A stretch of DNA of 64,000 nt from Phycisphaeraceae bacterium (lineage in GTDB: Bacteria; Planctomycetota; Phycisphaerae; Phycisphaerales; UBA1924), in assembly GCA_020639215.1 (NCBI GenBank), contig JACKHA010000007.1:57827-121826 (forward strand), read 5' to 3'. Within the stretch, counting starts at the first letter, position 1. The number at the start of each line of letters is the position of its first letter. The notes under the pieces are model-generated. The model was not told the DNA's origin and did not search any database. It worked only from the letters and a program-made list of their open reading frames with translations. Below, piece after piece: positions 55,503 through 63,745 of this stretch. Position numbers and translations under genes: made by a program.

Positions 55503-56462
55503 TCAGCGGGCCGCGCGGACGATGTGGGCGATCACGTCGGACTCGGAGACCCCGCCCCGCGCGGCGGCAGCCATGAAGCCCGCGTCGGGCGACAGGCACG
55601 GGTTTGTGTTGACTTCCAGGACCCACGGGCGGCCCCGCTCGTCGACGCGGAAGTCGACCCTGGCGTAGCCGCGCAGCCCGAACGCGTCCCAGCACCGACG
55701 GGCCCACGATTCGAGTTCGATCAGCAGCGGGGCGTCGTCCGACGGGAACTCGAAGCGGCGCGGCGTGTGGTGGTAGGCGTGGCTGGCTTCGTCCCACTTC
55801 GCGGCGAAATCCACGATCCGGGGCTGGTCCGGCGGGAACTCAACGAACAGGATCTCGGCCGGGGGGAGCAGGCGAACGCCGTCGCCCGTTTCGAGCAAGG
55901 CCAGATTGAACTCCCGGCCCTCGATGAACCGCTCGGCGAAGGCGTGGCCTCCGAGCGTCGGCGCGCGCGCGACCAGCGACTTGGCCAGATCGACCGCTCC
56001 GGCGTCGACGACCGAGTCGGGGCCGAGGCCGATCGAAGCATGCTCCCAGACCGACTTGATGATCCAGCGGTCCTTCACGGGAACGCGCCCGTGTTGCTCC
56101 ACCCAATCGGGAGTGGGGACGCCCTCGGCGGACAGCACCCGCTTGGCCGCGAGCTTGTTCGAAGTTGTCGCGATGGCGTGGGCCGGGCAGCCGGTCATGG
56201 GCGTTCCGATGGACTCGACGAGCGCGGGCACGAGGTGGATGAGCGAGCCTCGACCGGCGAGCGACTCAACAAGATTCACGACAAGACCGGCCTCCTGAAC
56301 TCTCGCGCCCACGGCGCGGAGGTCGAGATCCACACCCATGCGTGAGCAGCCATGCCCGTCGGCGGCAAGGCACCGCTCGAAGACCTCGGCTTGGGTGAGG
56401 GCGTCGGCAACATCGACCGAGGCGCCGTCTTCGATCCGGTCGTGCAGGATCAGGACGTTCAC
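55503..56462 (-). CDS. ATP-grasp ligase, second of a tandem pair
   Basis: 319 aa. The GTG start overlaps the previous stop as GTGA. The lid and metal site include RWIIKSVWEHASIGLG (ATP-binding Lys), FAERFIEGREFNLALLE and VDFRVDERGRPWVLEVNTNPCLSP, where Glu and Asn bind magnesium. The fold is that of D-alanine-D-alanine ligase-like enzymes, but substrate loops differ. It probably joins a carboxylate to an amine through an acyl phosphate. The N-terminal 60 residues (LILHDRIEDGASVD) resemble a Rossmann-like domain found in the same class. A GNAT-HDAC gene follows after 58 bp. Confidence 0.87.
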   Translation of the reverse strand: MNVLILHDRIEDGASVDVADALTQAEVFERCLAADGHGCSRMGVDLDLRAVGARVQEAGLVVNLVESLAGRGSLIHLVPALVESIGTPMTGCPAHAIATTSNKLAAKRVLSAEGVPTPDWVEQHGRVPVKDRWIIKSVWEHASIGLGPDSVVDAGAVDLAKSLVARAPTLGGHAFAERFIEGREFNLALLETGDGVRLLPPAEILFVEFPPDQPRIVDFAAKWDEASHAYHHTPRRFEFPSDDAPLLIELESWARRCWDAFGLRGYARVDFRVDERGRPWVLEVNTNPCLSPDAGFMAAAARGGVSESDVIAHIVRAAR

Positions 56463-57472
56463 CGCGTCACCCGATCCGGCGCGCCCGCCGCGGGGGAGCG
56501 TCCCCTGCCGACCCGCGAGGCCGCGCTCGCGACGATCTGCTCGATCAGGTCGGCGTAGGCCCAGCCTGCCAGGCCCGCCATGATCGGCAAGTCCGAGTGG
56601 CTCGGATGGAGCCCGGCCAGGGCGTTGACCTCGATGACCTGCGGATTGCCCAAGGCATCGGCGCGCACGTCGACCCGCCCCGCGTCGCGGCAGCCGACGG
56701 CTCGATACGCGGCGAGAGCCAAGTCGGCGGCACGCCGCGCGAACGCCGACGCTTCCAGGCGGTACTCGACGACCTCCTCGCACCGCTCCTTGTCGTCGTA
56801 GCCGTAGACCTCCGAGCCGCCGGTCAGGCCGACCCCCAGCACGCCGACGACGCGGGCCGCGTCGCCCGTGCCGACCAATCCCACCGTGACCTCCTGGCCG
56901 GGCAGGAAGGCCTCCACGAGCACGGGCTGGTCGAACTCGTCCAAGAGGCCGGCGCACACGGCGCGAAGTTGTGCGGCGTCGCGGCACACGCTGGCCGCGC
57001 CGACACCCTTGCTCGAACCCTCCCGGCTCGGCTTGGCGAACACGGGGAACGCCAGCCCGATCCGATCAATCTGGTCCAGCGTCTGGACGACGCCCATCGC
57101 TGGCGTGGGCACGCCGTGGCTCGCCAGCACCCGCTTGCAGGTCGGCTTGTCGAGCGTGACGGCGCAGCACAGCGGATCGCCGAACGTGTACGGGATCTCG
57201 TGGTGGTCGAGCAGGGCCGGGATCAGCGCCTCGCGCCCCGTGCCGCGCCGGCCCTCCGCGATGTTGAGCACCAGGTCCCACCGATCGCCCCGAGCGAGGC
57301 GCTCGATCAGTGCCGACGCCCCGCCGATGCGATCGGCCTCGTGCCCGAGGGCGGCCAGGGCCTGCTCGATGGCGTCGATGGTGTCGGCCCGGTCGAACTC
57401 GGCGACGGCCTGCTCGCTCCAGCCGAGGGCCAGGTACTCGTCGCGCAGGTCGAATGTGATCCCTATCCGCAT
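56459..57472 (-). CDS. D-alanine-D-alanine-ligase-like ATP-grasp ligase, first of a tandem pair
   Basis: 337 aa. GAGGGG lies 8 nt before the ATG. NIAEGRRGTGREALIPALLDHHEIPYTF is a Ddl-type substrate segment, FAKPSREGSSKGVG the ATP-grasp glycine loop, and VDVRADALGNPQVIEVNALAGLHP the magnesium site. True Ddl enzymes end with a tighter EINTMPG motif, so this is a relative. It shares little direct similarity with the next gene beyond the common fold, which suggests two consecutive ligation steps on one product. Confidence 0.87.
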   Translation of the reverse strand: MRIGITFDLRDEYLALGWSEQAVAEFDRADTIDAIEQALAALGHEADRIGGASALIERLARGDRWDLVLNIAEGRRGTGREALIPALLDHHEIPYTFGDPLCCAVTLDKPTCKRVLASHGVPTPAMGVVQTLDQIDRIGLAFPVFAKPSREGSSKGVGAASVCRDAAQLRAVCAGLLDEFDQPVLVEAFLPGQEVTVGLVGTGDAARVVGVLGVGLTGGSEVYGYDDKERCEEVVEYRLEASAFARRAADLALAAYRAVGCRDAGRVDVRADALGNPQVIEVNALAGLHPSHSDLPIMAGLAGWAYADLIEQIVASAASRVGRGRSPAAGAPDRVTR

Positions 57473-57619
57473 TGCTGAGACCCCTCGCGGGTTGCCCCGC
57501 GCGAACTCGCTTCCGACCGCGATCGACTCCCGGTCGCCCACAGGCCCACTTCCACGCCCACCGGCGGGAATCCCATGCCACGCGGGGCGTTTCCGTCCCG
57601 GCGAATCGGCTCCGAGTGA

Positions 57620-58231
57620 TCAGGTCGAAGGCACACGCTCGTGCGTCGGGGGCACCTCGGGTGCCGGTGCGTTCCGGGCCGGCCCACCCGCCCGGCCCCG
57701 CTCCAGCTCGTGATGCTCGCGGAGTTCCTGGTAGAGCGTGCGCCGCCAACGTTCGCCGTCGAGCGGGTCCATGCCCAGCACGGTGAGCATCGTCGCTTTG
57801 GGCTTGTCGGCCAGCAGCACCGTGGTCGGGCAGTAGTGGGCGTCCATGCCCGTCAGGCCCCGCTCGTTGAACGCGAAGGGGTAGAGGCGGCAGATCAGCG
57901 GGCGGACCTCGACCGGCAGCACGCAGCCGGCCTTGCCCAGATACATGCAGTCGCCGCTTTCCTTGCGGAGCAGCATCCGTCGTCGATCGTGCTCATCGAC
58001 GGTGTACGTCCGCCAGTTCGGGTCGTCCGGATCGTGCTCGAGGTACTCCGGGTCCTCGGGACGCCGGAGCGACCAGAAATCGGACCGCCCGGTGTGGGCC
58101 GCGATACGGGCGATGTCGCCCGTGGTGATCAGGATCTCGGTCTGCTGGCAGCAGGTGCGTTGCAGGGTCGCACAGCGGGCGCAGGGATGCATGTCCCCTT
58201 CCGGGGCGGCGTGGGTGGGGTTGTCGGGCAT
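57620..58231 (-). CDS. YkgJ-type cysteine-cluster protein
   Basis: 203 aa. The cysteine pattern CARC...CC near residues 17-28, then CMYLGKAGCVLPVEVRPLICRLYPF, is the YkgJ family signature thought to bind zinc or iron. Its biochemical role is unknown. It starts 3 bp after the kamA stop, so its translation is probably coupled. It is followed by a 147-bp gap before the ATP-grasp pair, which has no convincing promoter or terminator. Confidence 0.88.
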   Translation of the reverse strand: MPDNPTHAAPEGDMHPCARCATLQRTCCQQTEILITTGDIARIAAHTGRSDFWSLRRPEDPEYLEHDPDDPNWRTYTVDEHDRRRMLLRKESGDCMYLGKAGCVLPVEVRPLICRLYPFAFNERGLTGMDAHYCPTTVLLADKPKATMLTVLGMDPLDGERWRRTLYQELREHHELERGRAGGPARNAPAPEVPPTHERVPST

Positions 58232-58234
58232 GGC

Positions 58235-59872
58235 TCAGGCCCCGCTCGGCTTGCGGGCGCCTTTCGCGTGGCCATTGGCGTGCCCGTTGCCATTGGCGTG
58301 TCCATTCCGCCGGCCCTTGGAGGCGCCGTTGGCGTGCCCGTTGGTCCCGTTCCCGTTCGCGTGGTGCCCGTTCGTTCCGTTGCCGTTGGCGTACGCGCCG
58401 GCCAGAACCGGCTCGCGGGTCGAGGCGCCAACCGCCACCTCAACCGGTAGCGTCCGGGTCTCCACGAACGGCACCACCTGCGGCTTCGGGTCGGGATACC
58501 GGAACACCTTGCCCGAGTAGTTCCGCAGGAGGATGTCGTCGCCGTCGCGCCCCAGCACGTAGTTGGGCATCAGCGGGATTTTGCCGCCGCCGCCGGGCCC
58601 GTCGATGACGAACGTGGGCACGGCGTAGCCGGTCGTGTGCCCGCGGAGGGCCTCGATGATCTCGAGGCCCCTCTCGACCGGCACGCGGAAGTGGGCCGAG
58701 CCTGGGATCGGGTCGCACTGGTAGATGTAGTACGGGCGGACGCGGGCCTTGAGCAGGCGGTGCATGAGTTCCTTCATGGTCGCCGGGTCGTCGTTGACCC
58801 CGGCGGTCAGCACCGTCTGGCTGCCCAGGGGCACGCCGGCGTCGACCAGCCGCCCGCACGCCTCGGCAACCTCGGGGGTCACCTCGCGCGGGTGCATGAA
58901 GTGGATGCTCATCCACGGCTTGTGCTTCTTGAGCATGGCGCAGAAGGCCGGGGTGATGCGCTGGGGCAGCACGACCGGCACCTTCGAGCCGATGCGGACG
59001 AAGTCGATGTGCGGGATGGCCCGGAGCTGGCCCAGGAGCCAGTCGAGGCGGTCGTCGCTCATCGTCAGCGGGTCGCCGCCGGAGATGAGCACGTCGCGGA
59101 CCTCGGGCGTGGCCCGCAGATACGCCAGGGCCTTCTCGAACTGGGCGGTGTTGAAGTGATACTCCCCGGTCTTGCCGACCAGGCGGGAGCGGGTGCAGTA
59201 GCGGCAGTAGACAGCACAGAACGACGTCACCAGGAACAGCACCCGGTCCGGATAGCGGTGCACCAGCCCCGGCACGGGCATGTCGGCGTCCTCGCCGAGC
59301 GGGTCGGCCTGCTCGCCGGGGGCCATCTTGAACTCCTGGGCGACCGGGACCATCGTCTTGCGGATGGGGTCGCTCGGGTCGTTCGGGTCGATCAGCGAGG
59401 CGTAGTAGGGCGTGATCCCGACCGGCAGGCGTTCGCCCAGTTCCGCGACGGTCTGGCGCTCGTCGTCGGTGGGGTGGAACGCCCGCTCGAGCGTCTCCGG
59501 GCCGCGGAGGCGGCTGCGGAGCTGCCACTTCCAGTCGCCCCAGTCCGCGTCGGTCGCGCCCGGGTAGACCCGGTCGCGGAACGCGCGCGAGGCGGGCGAC
59601 ATCGGGATCGCGTCCGCCGGGGCGTCCGCGTGCCCTGTCGTGCCTTTCGGGGCGGCTGGGTTGTCGAGGTTCGCCTCACGGGCGTCGGCTCGGCGGCCGG
59701 CGCCCCGTTTACCGGGAGGCTCGGACTCTTCGGCGTCGCCTTCGCCGAACTGCCCCGTGCCCAGCGGGCTTTCGCCCAAGTGGGTGGAGCAGGAGTCGCC
59801 CAGTTGCGGGAGGGAGATCGAGGCCGGGAGGGTGGTGCCCACCGCCTTGGCGGGGGCAACGGTGTCGGGCAT
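58235..59872 (-). CDS. kamA: Lysine 2,3-aminomutase
   Basis: 545 aa from the ATG at 59872 (TGGAG 6 nt upstream); ATGs at 59884 and 59959 are alternatives, but the last overlaps the predicted -10. The radical-SAM motif is CAVYCRYC. The PLP lysine lies in GPGGGGKIPLMPNYV. The two Asp that bind the lysine side chain in the clostridial enzyme are present (YQCD and FVID), which argues for lysine and not glutamate as substrate. It converts L-lysine to beta-lysine. Unusual parts are an N-terminal extension of about 90 residues and a 50-residue tail made of Asn, Gly, His and Ala. Confidence 0.93.
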   Translation of the reverse strand: MPDTVAPAKAVGTTLPASISLPQLGDSCSTHLGESPLGTGQFGEGDAEESEPPGKRGAGRRADAREANLDNPAAPKGTTGHADAPADAIPMSPASRAFRDRVYPGATDADWGDWKWQLRSRLRGPETLERAFHPTDDERQTVAELGERLPVGITPYYASLIDPNDPSDPIRKTMVPVAQEFKMAPGEQADPLGEDADMPVPGLVHRYPDRVLFLVTSFCAVYCRYCTRSRLVGKTGEYHFNTAQFEKALAYLRATPEVRDVLISGGDPLTMSDDRLDWLLGQLRAIPHIDFVRIGSKVPVVLPQRITPAFCAMLKKHKPWMSIHFMHPREVTPEVAEACGRLVDAGVPLGSQTVLTAGVNDDPATMKELMHRLLKARVRPYYIYQCDPIPGSAHFRVPVERGLEIIEALRGHTTGYAVPTFVIDGPGGGGKIPLMPNYVLGRDGDDILLRNYSGKVFRYPDPKPQVVPFVETRTLPVEVAVGASTREPVLAGAYANGNGTNGHHANGNGTNGHANGASKGRRNGHANGNGHANGHAKGARKPSGA

Positions 59873-59954
59873 GCGGAACTCCATGAGCTCCAGACGCCTC
59901 GCGAATCCGGGCGGGACGATCCGCGTCCACAGTGCCCGGGCGAGACGATCGGAG

Positions 59955-59981
59955 ATCATATCGACACGTGCCGCAAGTCAA
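59955..59981 (-). promoter_or_regulatory. Candidate promoter of the kamA run
   Basis: Minus-strand TTGACT (59981-59976), a 15-nt spacer and TATGAT (59960-59955). The spacer is short, but both hexamers are close to consensus. The -10 covers the most upstream kamA ATG, favouring the downstream start codons. Confidence 0.45.
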
Positions 59982-60124
59982 GCGCGAGTTTCGCGGTTGG
60001 GGACGATTCTCGCGCGGGCGGGCCCGTCATAAACGACAGACCGGGCCGGCGCCCGGTCCAGCCGACGAGCGGATCGATGGATGGAGCAGCGAACGGACCC
60101 GCCGCCCGCCAAGGGGCGAGCAAG

Positions 60125-60208
60125 TGCGGGCGACAGGGGTCGAACCTGCAAGGGCTTTCGCCCACGGGAACCTAAATCCCGCGCGTCTGCCAGTTCCGCC
60201 ACGCCCGC
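60125..60208 (-). tRNA. tRNA-Leu (anticodon UAG)
   Basis: 84 nt without an encoded CCA. The acceptor stem GCGGGCG/CGCCCGC, D-arm, anticodon loop TTTAGGT on a CGGGA/TCCCG stem, long class-II variable arm and GGTTCGACCCC T-loop all fold normally. The long variable arm and UAG anticodon mark it as leucine. Confidence 0.95.
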
Positions 60209-60346
60209 GATGACCGGATGGTATCGGGGCGAGCGGCGGCTCGACGTTTGGCGCGTCCGCTCGGCGCACCCGCAATCGTTGCGTGGGACGCTCGGATCGC
60301 GCTGCCACTTTCGCCCGGTCGCCCGGTCGCTCCGTCGCTTCCGCTC

Positions 60347-61087
60347 TTAGCACCCCTGCCCGAAGATCGCCAGGTAATAGAAGAAGTCGTCGTTGGTGAT
60401 CTGGGTATCGGGCGCGCCGTAGCCGGGCTGGCCCGGGACGGCACCGGTGGTCAGGTCGGCCACGGCGATGTTGCCCGCGGCGAACTCGCCCAGGAAGTAG
60501 AAGAAGTCGTTGTTGGTGAGCACCCCGTCGGGCACGCCGAAGCCGGGCTGGCCCGGGATCGCCCCGGTGGTCAGGTCGGCGGGGCACGGGGCCACGACCT
60601 TGATCTTGCCGGTCATGGCGGCGTGCCCGGTGACGGTGCAGGTGTTGTAGTAGATGCCCACGTCGGCGAGCGCGGGCGTCCACTCGATGCGGTCGGTGGT
60701 GGGGGCGGGCGAGGCCGTGAACGCCTCGATGGGCTTGAGCGTGGCGTTGTCGATCACCATGGGATCGGTCGTGGTGCGCTCGAACGAGCCATTGGTGCCC
60801 TCGATCGGCAGCGTGTCGTCGGTGATGGCGAACGGATGGTTGCTCGAGACGCGCATGAAGGTGTACGTCTGGCCGGCGACGAGGATCAGCGTCGGGTCGC
60901 GCTCGTCGGTCATGGTGCCGGAGGAGTCGGTCCAGGTGTAGAGATAGTCGAAGTTGAAGTCGTGCCCGAGCGCGAAGTCGACGCCCGACGCGACCTTGAA
61001 GACGCTGGGGGCGAGCTGGGTCGTCTGGGCGGACGCGCCGGCGGCGAGGACGCCGACGGCGAGCGCGGCGAGGCGGATGCGGTGCAT
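60347..61087 (-). CDS. Secreted cupredoxin-like protein with GC-type dockerin
   Basis: 246 aa. The ATG follows GGAGATGAAG. A signal peptide (LAALAVGVLAAGASA) is followed by a plastocyanin-like domain: NHPFAI supplies one His and YYNTCTVTGHAAMTG supplies Cys, His and Met, a type-1 copper set. The C-terminal 80 residues are the same duplicated dockerin-like unit (DLTTGA-PGQPG-NDFFYFL) as in the 13483 protein, ending in Cys. It is probably a surface-bound copper electron carrier. Confidence 0.85.
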   Translation of the reverse strand: MHRIRLAALAVGVLAAGASAQTTQLAPSVFKVASGVDFALGHDFNFDYLYTWTDSSGTMTDERDPTLILVAGQTYTFMRVSSNHPFAITDDTLPIEGTNGSFERTTTDPMVIDNATLKPIEAFTASPAPTTDRIEWTPALADVGIYYNTCTVTGHAAMTGKIKVVAPCPADLTTGAIPGQPGFGVPDGVLTNNDFFYFLGEFAAGNIAVADLTTGAVPGQPGYGAPDTQITNDDFFYYLAIFGQGC

Positions 61088-61138
61088 GGCGACTTCATCT
61101 CCGGAAAGGTCAGACGCGTGTCCGCGTCGGGGACGCCG

Positions 61139-61144
61139 ATTGTA
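61139..61144 (-). promoter_or_regulatory. Putative -10 element of the cupredoxin-dockerin gene
   Basis: Minus-strand TACAAT, one base from consensus, 51 nt before the ATG; it gives a leader of about 45 nt containing the ribosome binding site. Confidence 0.45.
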
Positions 61145-61219
61145 CGAGCGGTCGGGCCAGATCCGGCGCATCGTGTCGAGCGCCGAGTCGAAAGACCGGT
61201 TAGCGGACGGCGATGCCAC

Positions 61220-62695
61220 TCAGGCTGTCGTCGCGTCGGTGCTCGTCGGCGCGGGTGCGGCCGCTTCCACGTTTCTGCGCGGCCAGGTCCACGCGAGCGT
61301 GAGCCCCGCCAGCACGAGCAGCAGCGCGCCGTTGGCCTGGTGCGTTGTGGTGAGCAGGACCTCCCACAGCGGCACGGGATCGGCGGACTCGAGCTGGGTG
61401 TGGAGTGGAACGGGGCCGCGTTCGCCTCCGATGAGCGCGCCCGCCAGCGCGCCCCAGCCGAGCAGGAACTGCAGGCCGGTCGCGTGGATCAGGCCCTTGC
61501 CGGCGCGGCGAGCGCCGGGGGCGGCGGGCGGCTGGCCCTTGAGCGACTCGCCGGTGCGCCCGAGGCGAGCGCCCGCGATCGGGGCGACCACGACGATGGC
61601 AAACGCCAGCGCGGCATGGGTCGCCAGCGCGTGCCACGCCCGCGTGCCCATGTGGCGGAACGCCGCGCCCATCGCGAGTTGGATGAGCAGCATGACGAGC
61701 AGCGCGATGACCAGGCGGCGCGTGCCGCGCGACGGCACCGTGCGCTCGCGCCACGACGGCAGCAGCAGGGCGCACAGGCAGACGAGGGAAGTGACGAAGA
61801 CCTGAGCGAGCACGCCGTGGAACACGCCCAGGGCCGGGCTGTTCTCGGTGACCCGCCCGCCGCCCAGGACGCCCTGCACGATGACCATCACCAGGCACGC
61901 CCAGGCGACGATCGCGGCGGACCGCGGCGCGGCCCGCCCGGCTTTCGAGAACTGGACGGCCAGGGCGGTCGCGATGGTGCTCACGCCGACCAGCACGCCG
62001 AACAGGCGGTGCGAGTGCTCCAGAAAGATCCGGGGCTCGCCCATCAGACCGATCGGGAACAGCACCATGTTCCAGCCATAGGAGCCCGGCCAGTCGGGCA
62101 CGGCCATGCCGCTCTCGGTGCTGGTCACCAGCCCGCCCAGCAGCAGCAGTGGGGCCGCTGCCAATGCCGTCCAGAGGGCGAGCCGGGCGACCCAGGGCCA
62201 GCGGCTCGGGCCTTGGGCGGGCAGGCGGGGGGCGATCAGGCCGCCGAGGGCACCCATCACGGCGCCGAGCACCAGCACGCCACCGACGATCAGCGGCGCA
62301 CCCTGGCGGAGCGCGTTGGCGACCGTTTCCGTGTCCGCACCGGCGTCGCCCGCCGGGGGCGTGGAACCGAGCAGCGAGCCGAGGAAGATCAGCAGGAGCA
62401 ACCCGGTGCCGAGCCCGGAGGCCGAGGACGGCGCCAGGCGGCCGGCCGCGGGAAGCCGGCGGGCGTGGCAGGCCGCCGACCCGAGCCAGGCCAGCAGCAG
62501 GATCGGCCCACCAACCATCGGCGGGACATGGAGTTGGGGGGCCGCGACGATGAGGGCCGCGAGTCCGACCGTGGTCGCCCCGGCGAAGGCCCCGACGATG
62601 GCGTGCCCGAGTCCATGATCGGTCATTGATCGGCTCGGATCAGGGGCGGCCTGGTCGGGACTCGAGTCGGCGGGTGGGTTCGGTCGATTGCCCAT
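61220..62695 (-). CDS. ctaA: Haem A synthase (COX15/CtaA family)
   Basis: 491 aa from the ATG at 62695; the ATG at 62629 (MTDHGLGHAIV) is an alternative. There are at least eight hydrophobic helices. Haem-ligand His pairs are visible in LEHSHRLFGV, LGVFHGVLAQ, WHALATHAAL and TTTHQANGALL, the COX15 pattern. The enzyme oxidises haem O to haem A for cytochrome oxidase. The first 200 residues are an added membrane region compared with the usual 300-350 aa. Placement next to an alternative complex III operon fits terminal-oxidase assembly. Confidence 0.88.
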   Translation of the reverse strand: MGNRPNPPADSSPDQAAPDPSRSMTDHGLGHAIVGAFAGATTVGLAALIVAAPQLHVPPMVGGPILLLAWLGSAACHARRLPAAGRLAPSSASGLGTGLLLLIFLGSLLGSTPPAGDAGADTETVANALRQGAPLIVGGVLVLGAVMGALGGLIAPRLPAQGPSRWPWVARLALWTALAAAPLLLLGGLVTSTESGMAVPDWPGSYGWNMVLFPIGLMGEPRIFLEHSHRLFGVLVGVSTIATALAVQFSKAGRAAPRSAAIVAWACLVMVIVQGVLGGGRVTENSPALGVFHGVLAQVFVTSLVCLCALLLPSWRERTVPSRGTRRLVIALLVMLLIQLAMGAAFRHMGTRAWHALATHAALAFAIVVVAPIAGARLGRTGESLKGQPPAAPGARRAGKGLIHATGLQFLLGWGALAGALIGGERGPVPLHTQLESADPVPLWEVLLTTTHQANGALLLVLAGLTLAWTWPRRNVEAAAPAPTSTDATTA

Positions 62696-62997
62696 GGCGA
62701 GATTCTCGGACGTTGCTGGCTGGGGTTTCCGCGTGCCTTCCAATTGAGACTCAGTCTCTGTTGGCGGGAGAAGGGCTGGGGGGCTTGACAGGGTGCGGTC
62801 TGACGCGACAAATTGCTGCCCCACAGCAACCCGTTTCCGGACACTCTAGCCCCGGGCCGCTCGGGGCGGGGGTATCCGGCTCTCCGAGGTCGGGCGGCTG
62901 TGGAGGCGACGGTGACCGAGCCGTTGTGACTGGGCGGCGGTCGCCCGGTGGCATGGGAGCCCCGCGAGGGGCGAGCCCGTTTGGGCGGGAGGACGGC
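62696..62997. other. 302-bp divergent region between ctaA and the complex III genes
   Basis: It contains a 13-bp perfect palindrome GAGAC-TCA-GTCTC (62746-62758), a candidate operator. I could not identify a confident promoter for either side, and no gene is supported. Confidence 0.45.
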
Positions 62998-63690
62998 GTG
63001 TCGGTGCTCTTTCCGAAGTGGCTGAACGCGATCCCGACGATCGGCGCGGCGGCGTCGGTGGGTGGGCTGGCGACCGTCGTACTCGGCACGTGGTACTGGG
63101 CGACGCCCGACTTCTTCGAGGTCGGGTACATGCCCATCCAGCCGGAACTCGGTTTCAGCCACCAGATCCACGCGGGCAAGCTGGGCCTGGACTGCCGGTA
63201 CTGCCACACGCACGTGGAGGAGTCGCCCGAGGCAAACATCCCAAACGTGGCGACGTGCTTCGGGTGCCATGCCGAGACGCGTCTGCGGGCGTGGGAGACG
63301 CAGCAGGTCTCGTGGATCCGCGAGGCGTACGCGAACGACGAGTCGATCGAGTGGCGCCGGATCCACAAGCTGCCGGACTACGTGCGGAACTTCCCGCACC
63401 ACGTGCACATCAACGCGGGCGTGTCGTGCTTCTCGTGCCACGGGCAGATCATCGGGATGCCGGTGGTGTACCAGACGCAGAGCCTGGCGATGGGCTGGTG
63501 CCTGGATTGCCACCGCGACCCTGGGGGGCGGCTGGTGCCCCCCGACAAGGTGACGGACCTGATCTGGGTCGAGCAAGACTGGATGAGCGAGCCGGTGGAT
63601 CAGCGTGTGCACGAGGGCGTGACGGCGCAGGACCTTCTCGCGTCGCTGCGCCAGGCTCCGCCGCAGAACTGCGGGGCGTGCCACCATTAG
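62998..63690 (+). CDS. actA: Pentahaem cytochrome c, alternative complex III subunit ActA-like
   Basis: 230 aa from a GTG with GGGAGG 5 nt upstream. One N-terminal membrane helix (about 12-35) is followed by five CxxCH motifs (CRYCH, CFGCH, CFSCH, CLDCH and CGACH), plus extra His residues as axial ligands. ActA is the pentahaem subunit of the quinol-oxidising complex that replaces bc1. The next gene's start fits ActB, which supports the assignment. Confidence 0.88.
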   Translation: MSVLFPKWLNAIPTIGAAASVGGLATVVLGTWYWATPDFFEVGYMPIQPELGFSHQIHAGKLGLDCRYCHTHVEESPEANIPNVATCFGCHAETRLRAWETQQVSWIREAYANDESIEWRRIHKLPDYVRNFPHHVHINAGVSCFSCHGQIIGMPVVYQTQSLAMGWCLDCHRDPGGRLVPPDKVTDLIWVEQDWMSEPVDQRVHEGVTAQDLLASLRQAPPQNCGACHH

Positions 63691-63745
63691 CAGTGCTGAG
63701 TTGGGTTGGGTTGGTGACCGGGTCCAAGCAGAAAGTCGAGCGAGC

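Noticed and set aside
58235..59959. KamA as EpmB (elongation factor P modification)
   Set aside because: No efp or epmA is nearby, and the enzyme keeps the full lysine-aminomutase side-chain Asp pair and length, unlike short EpmB.
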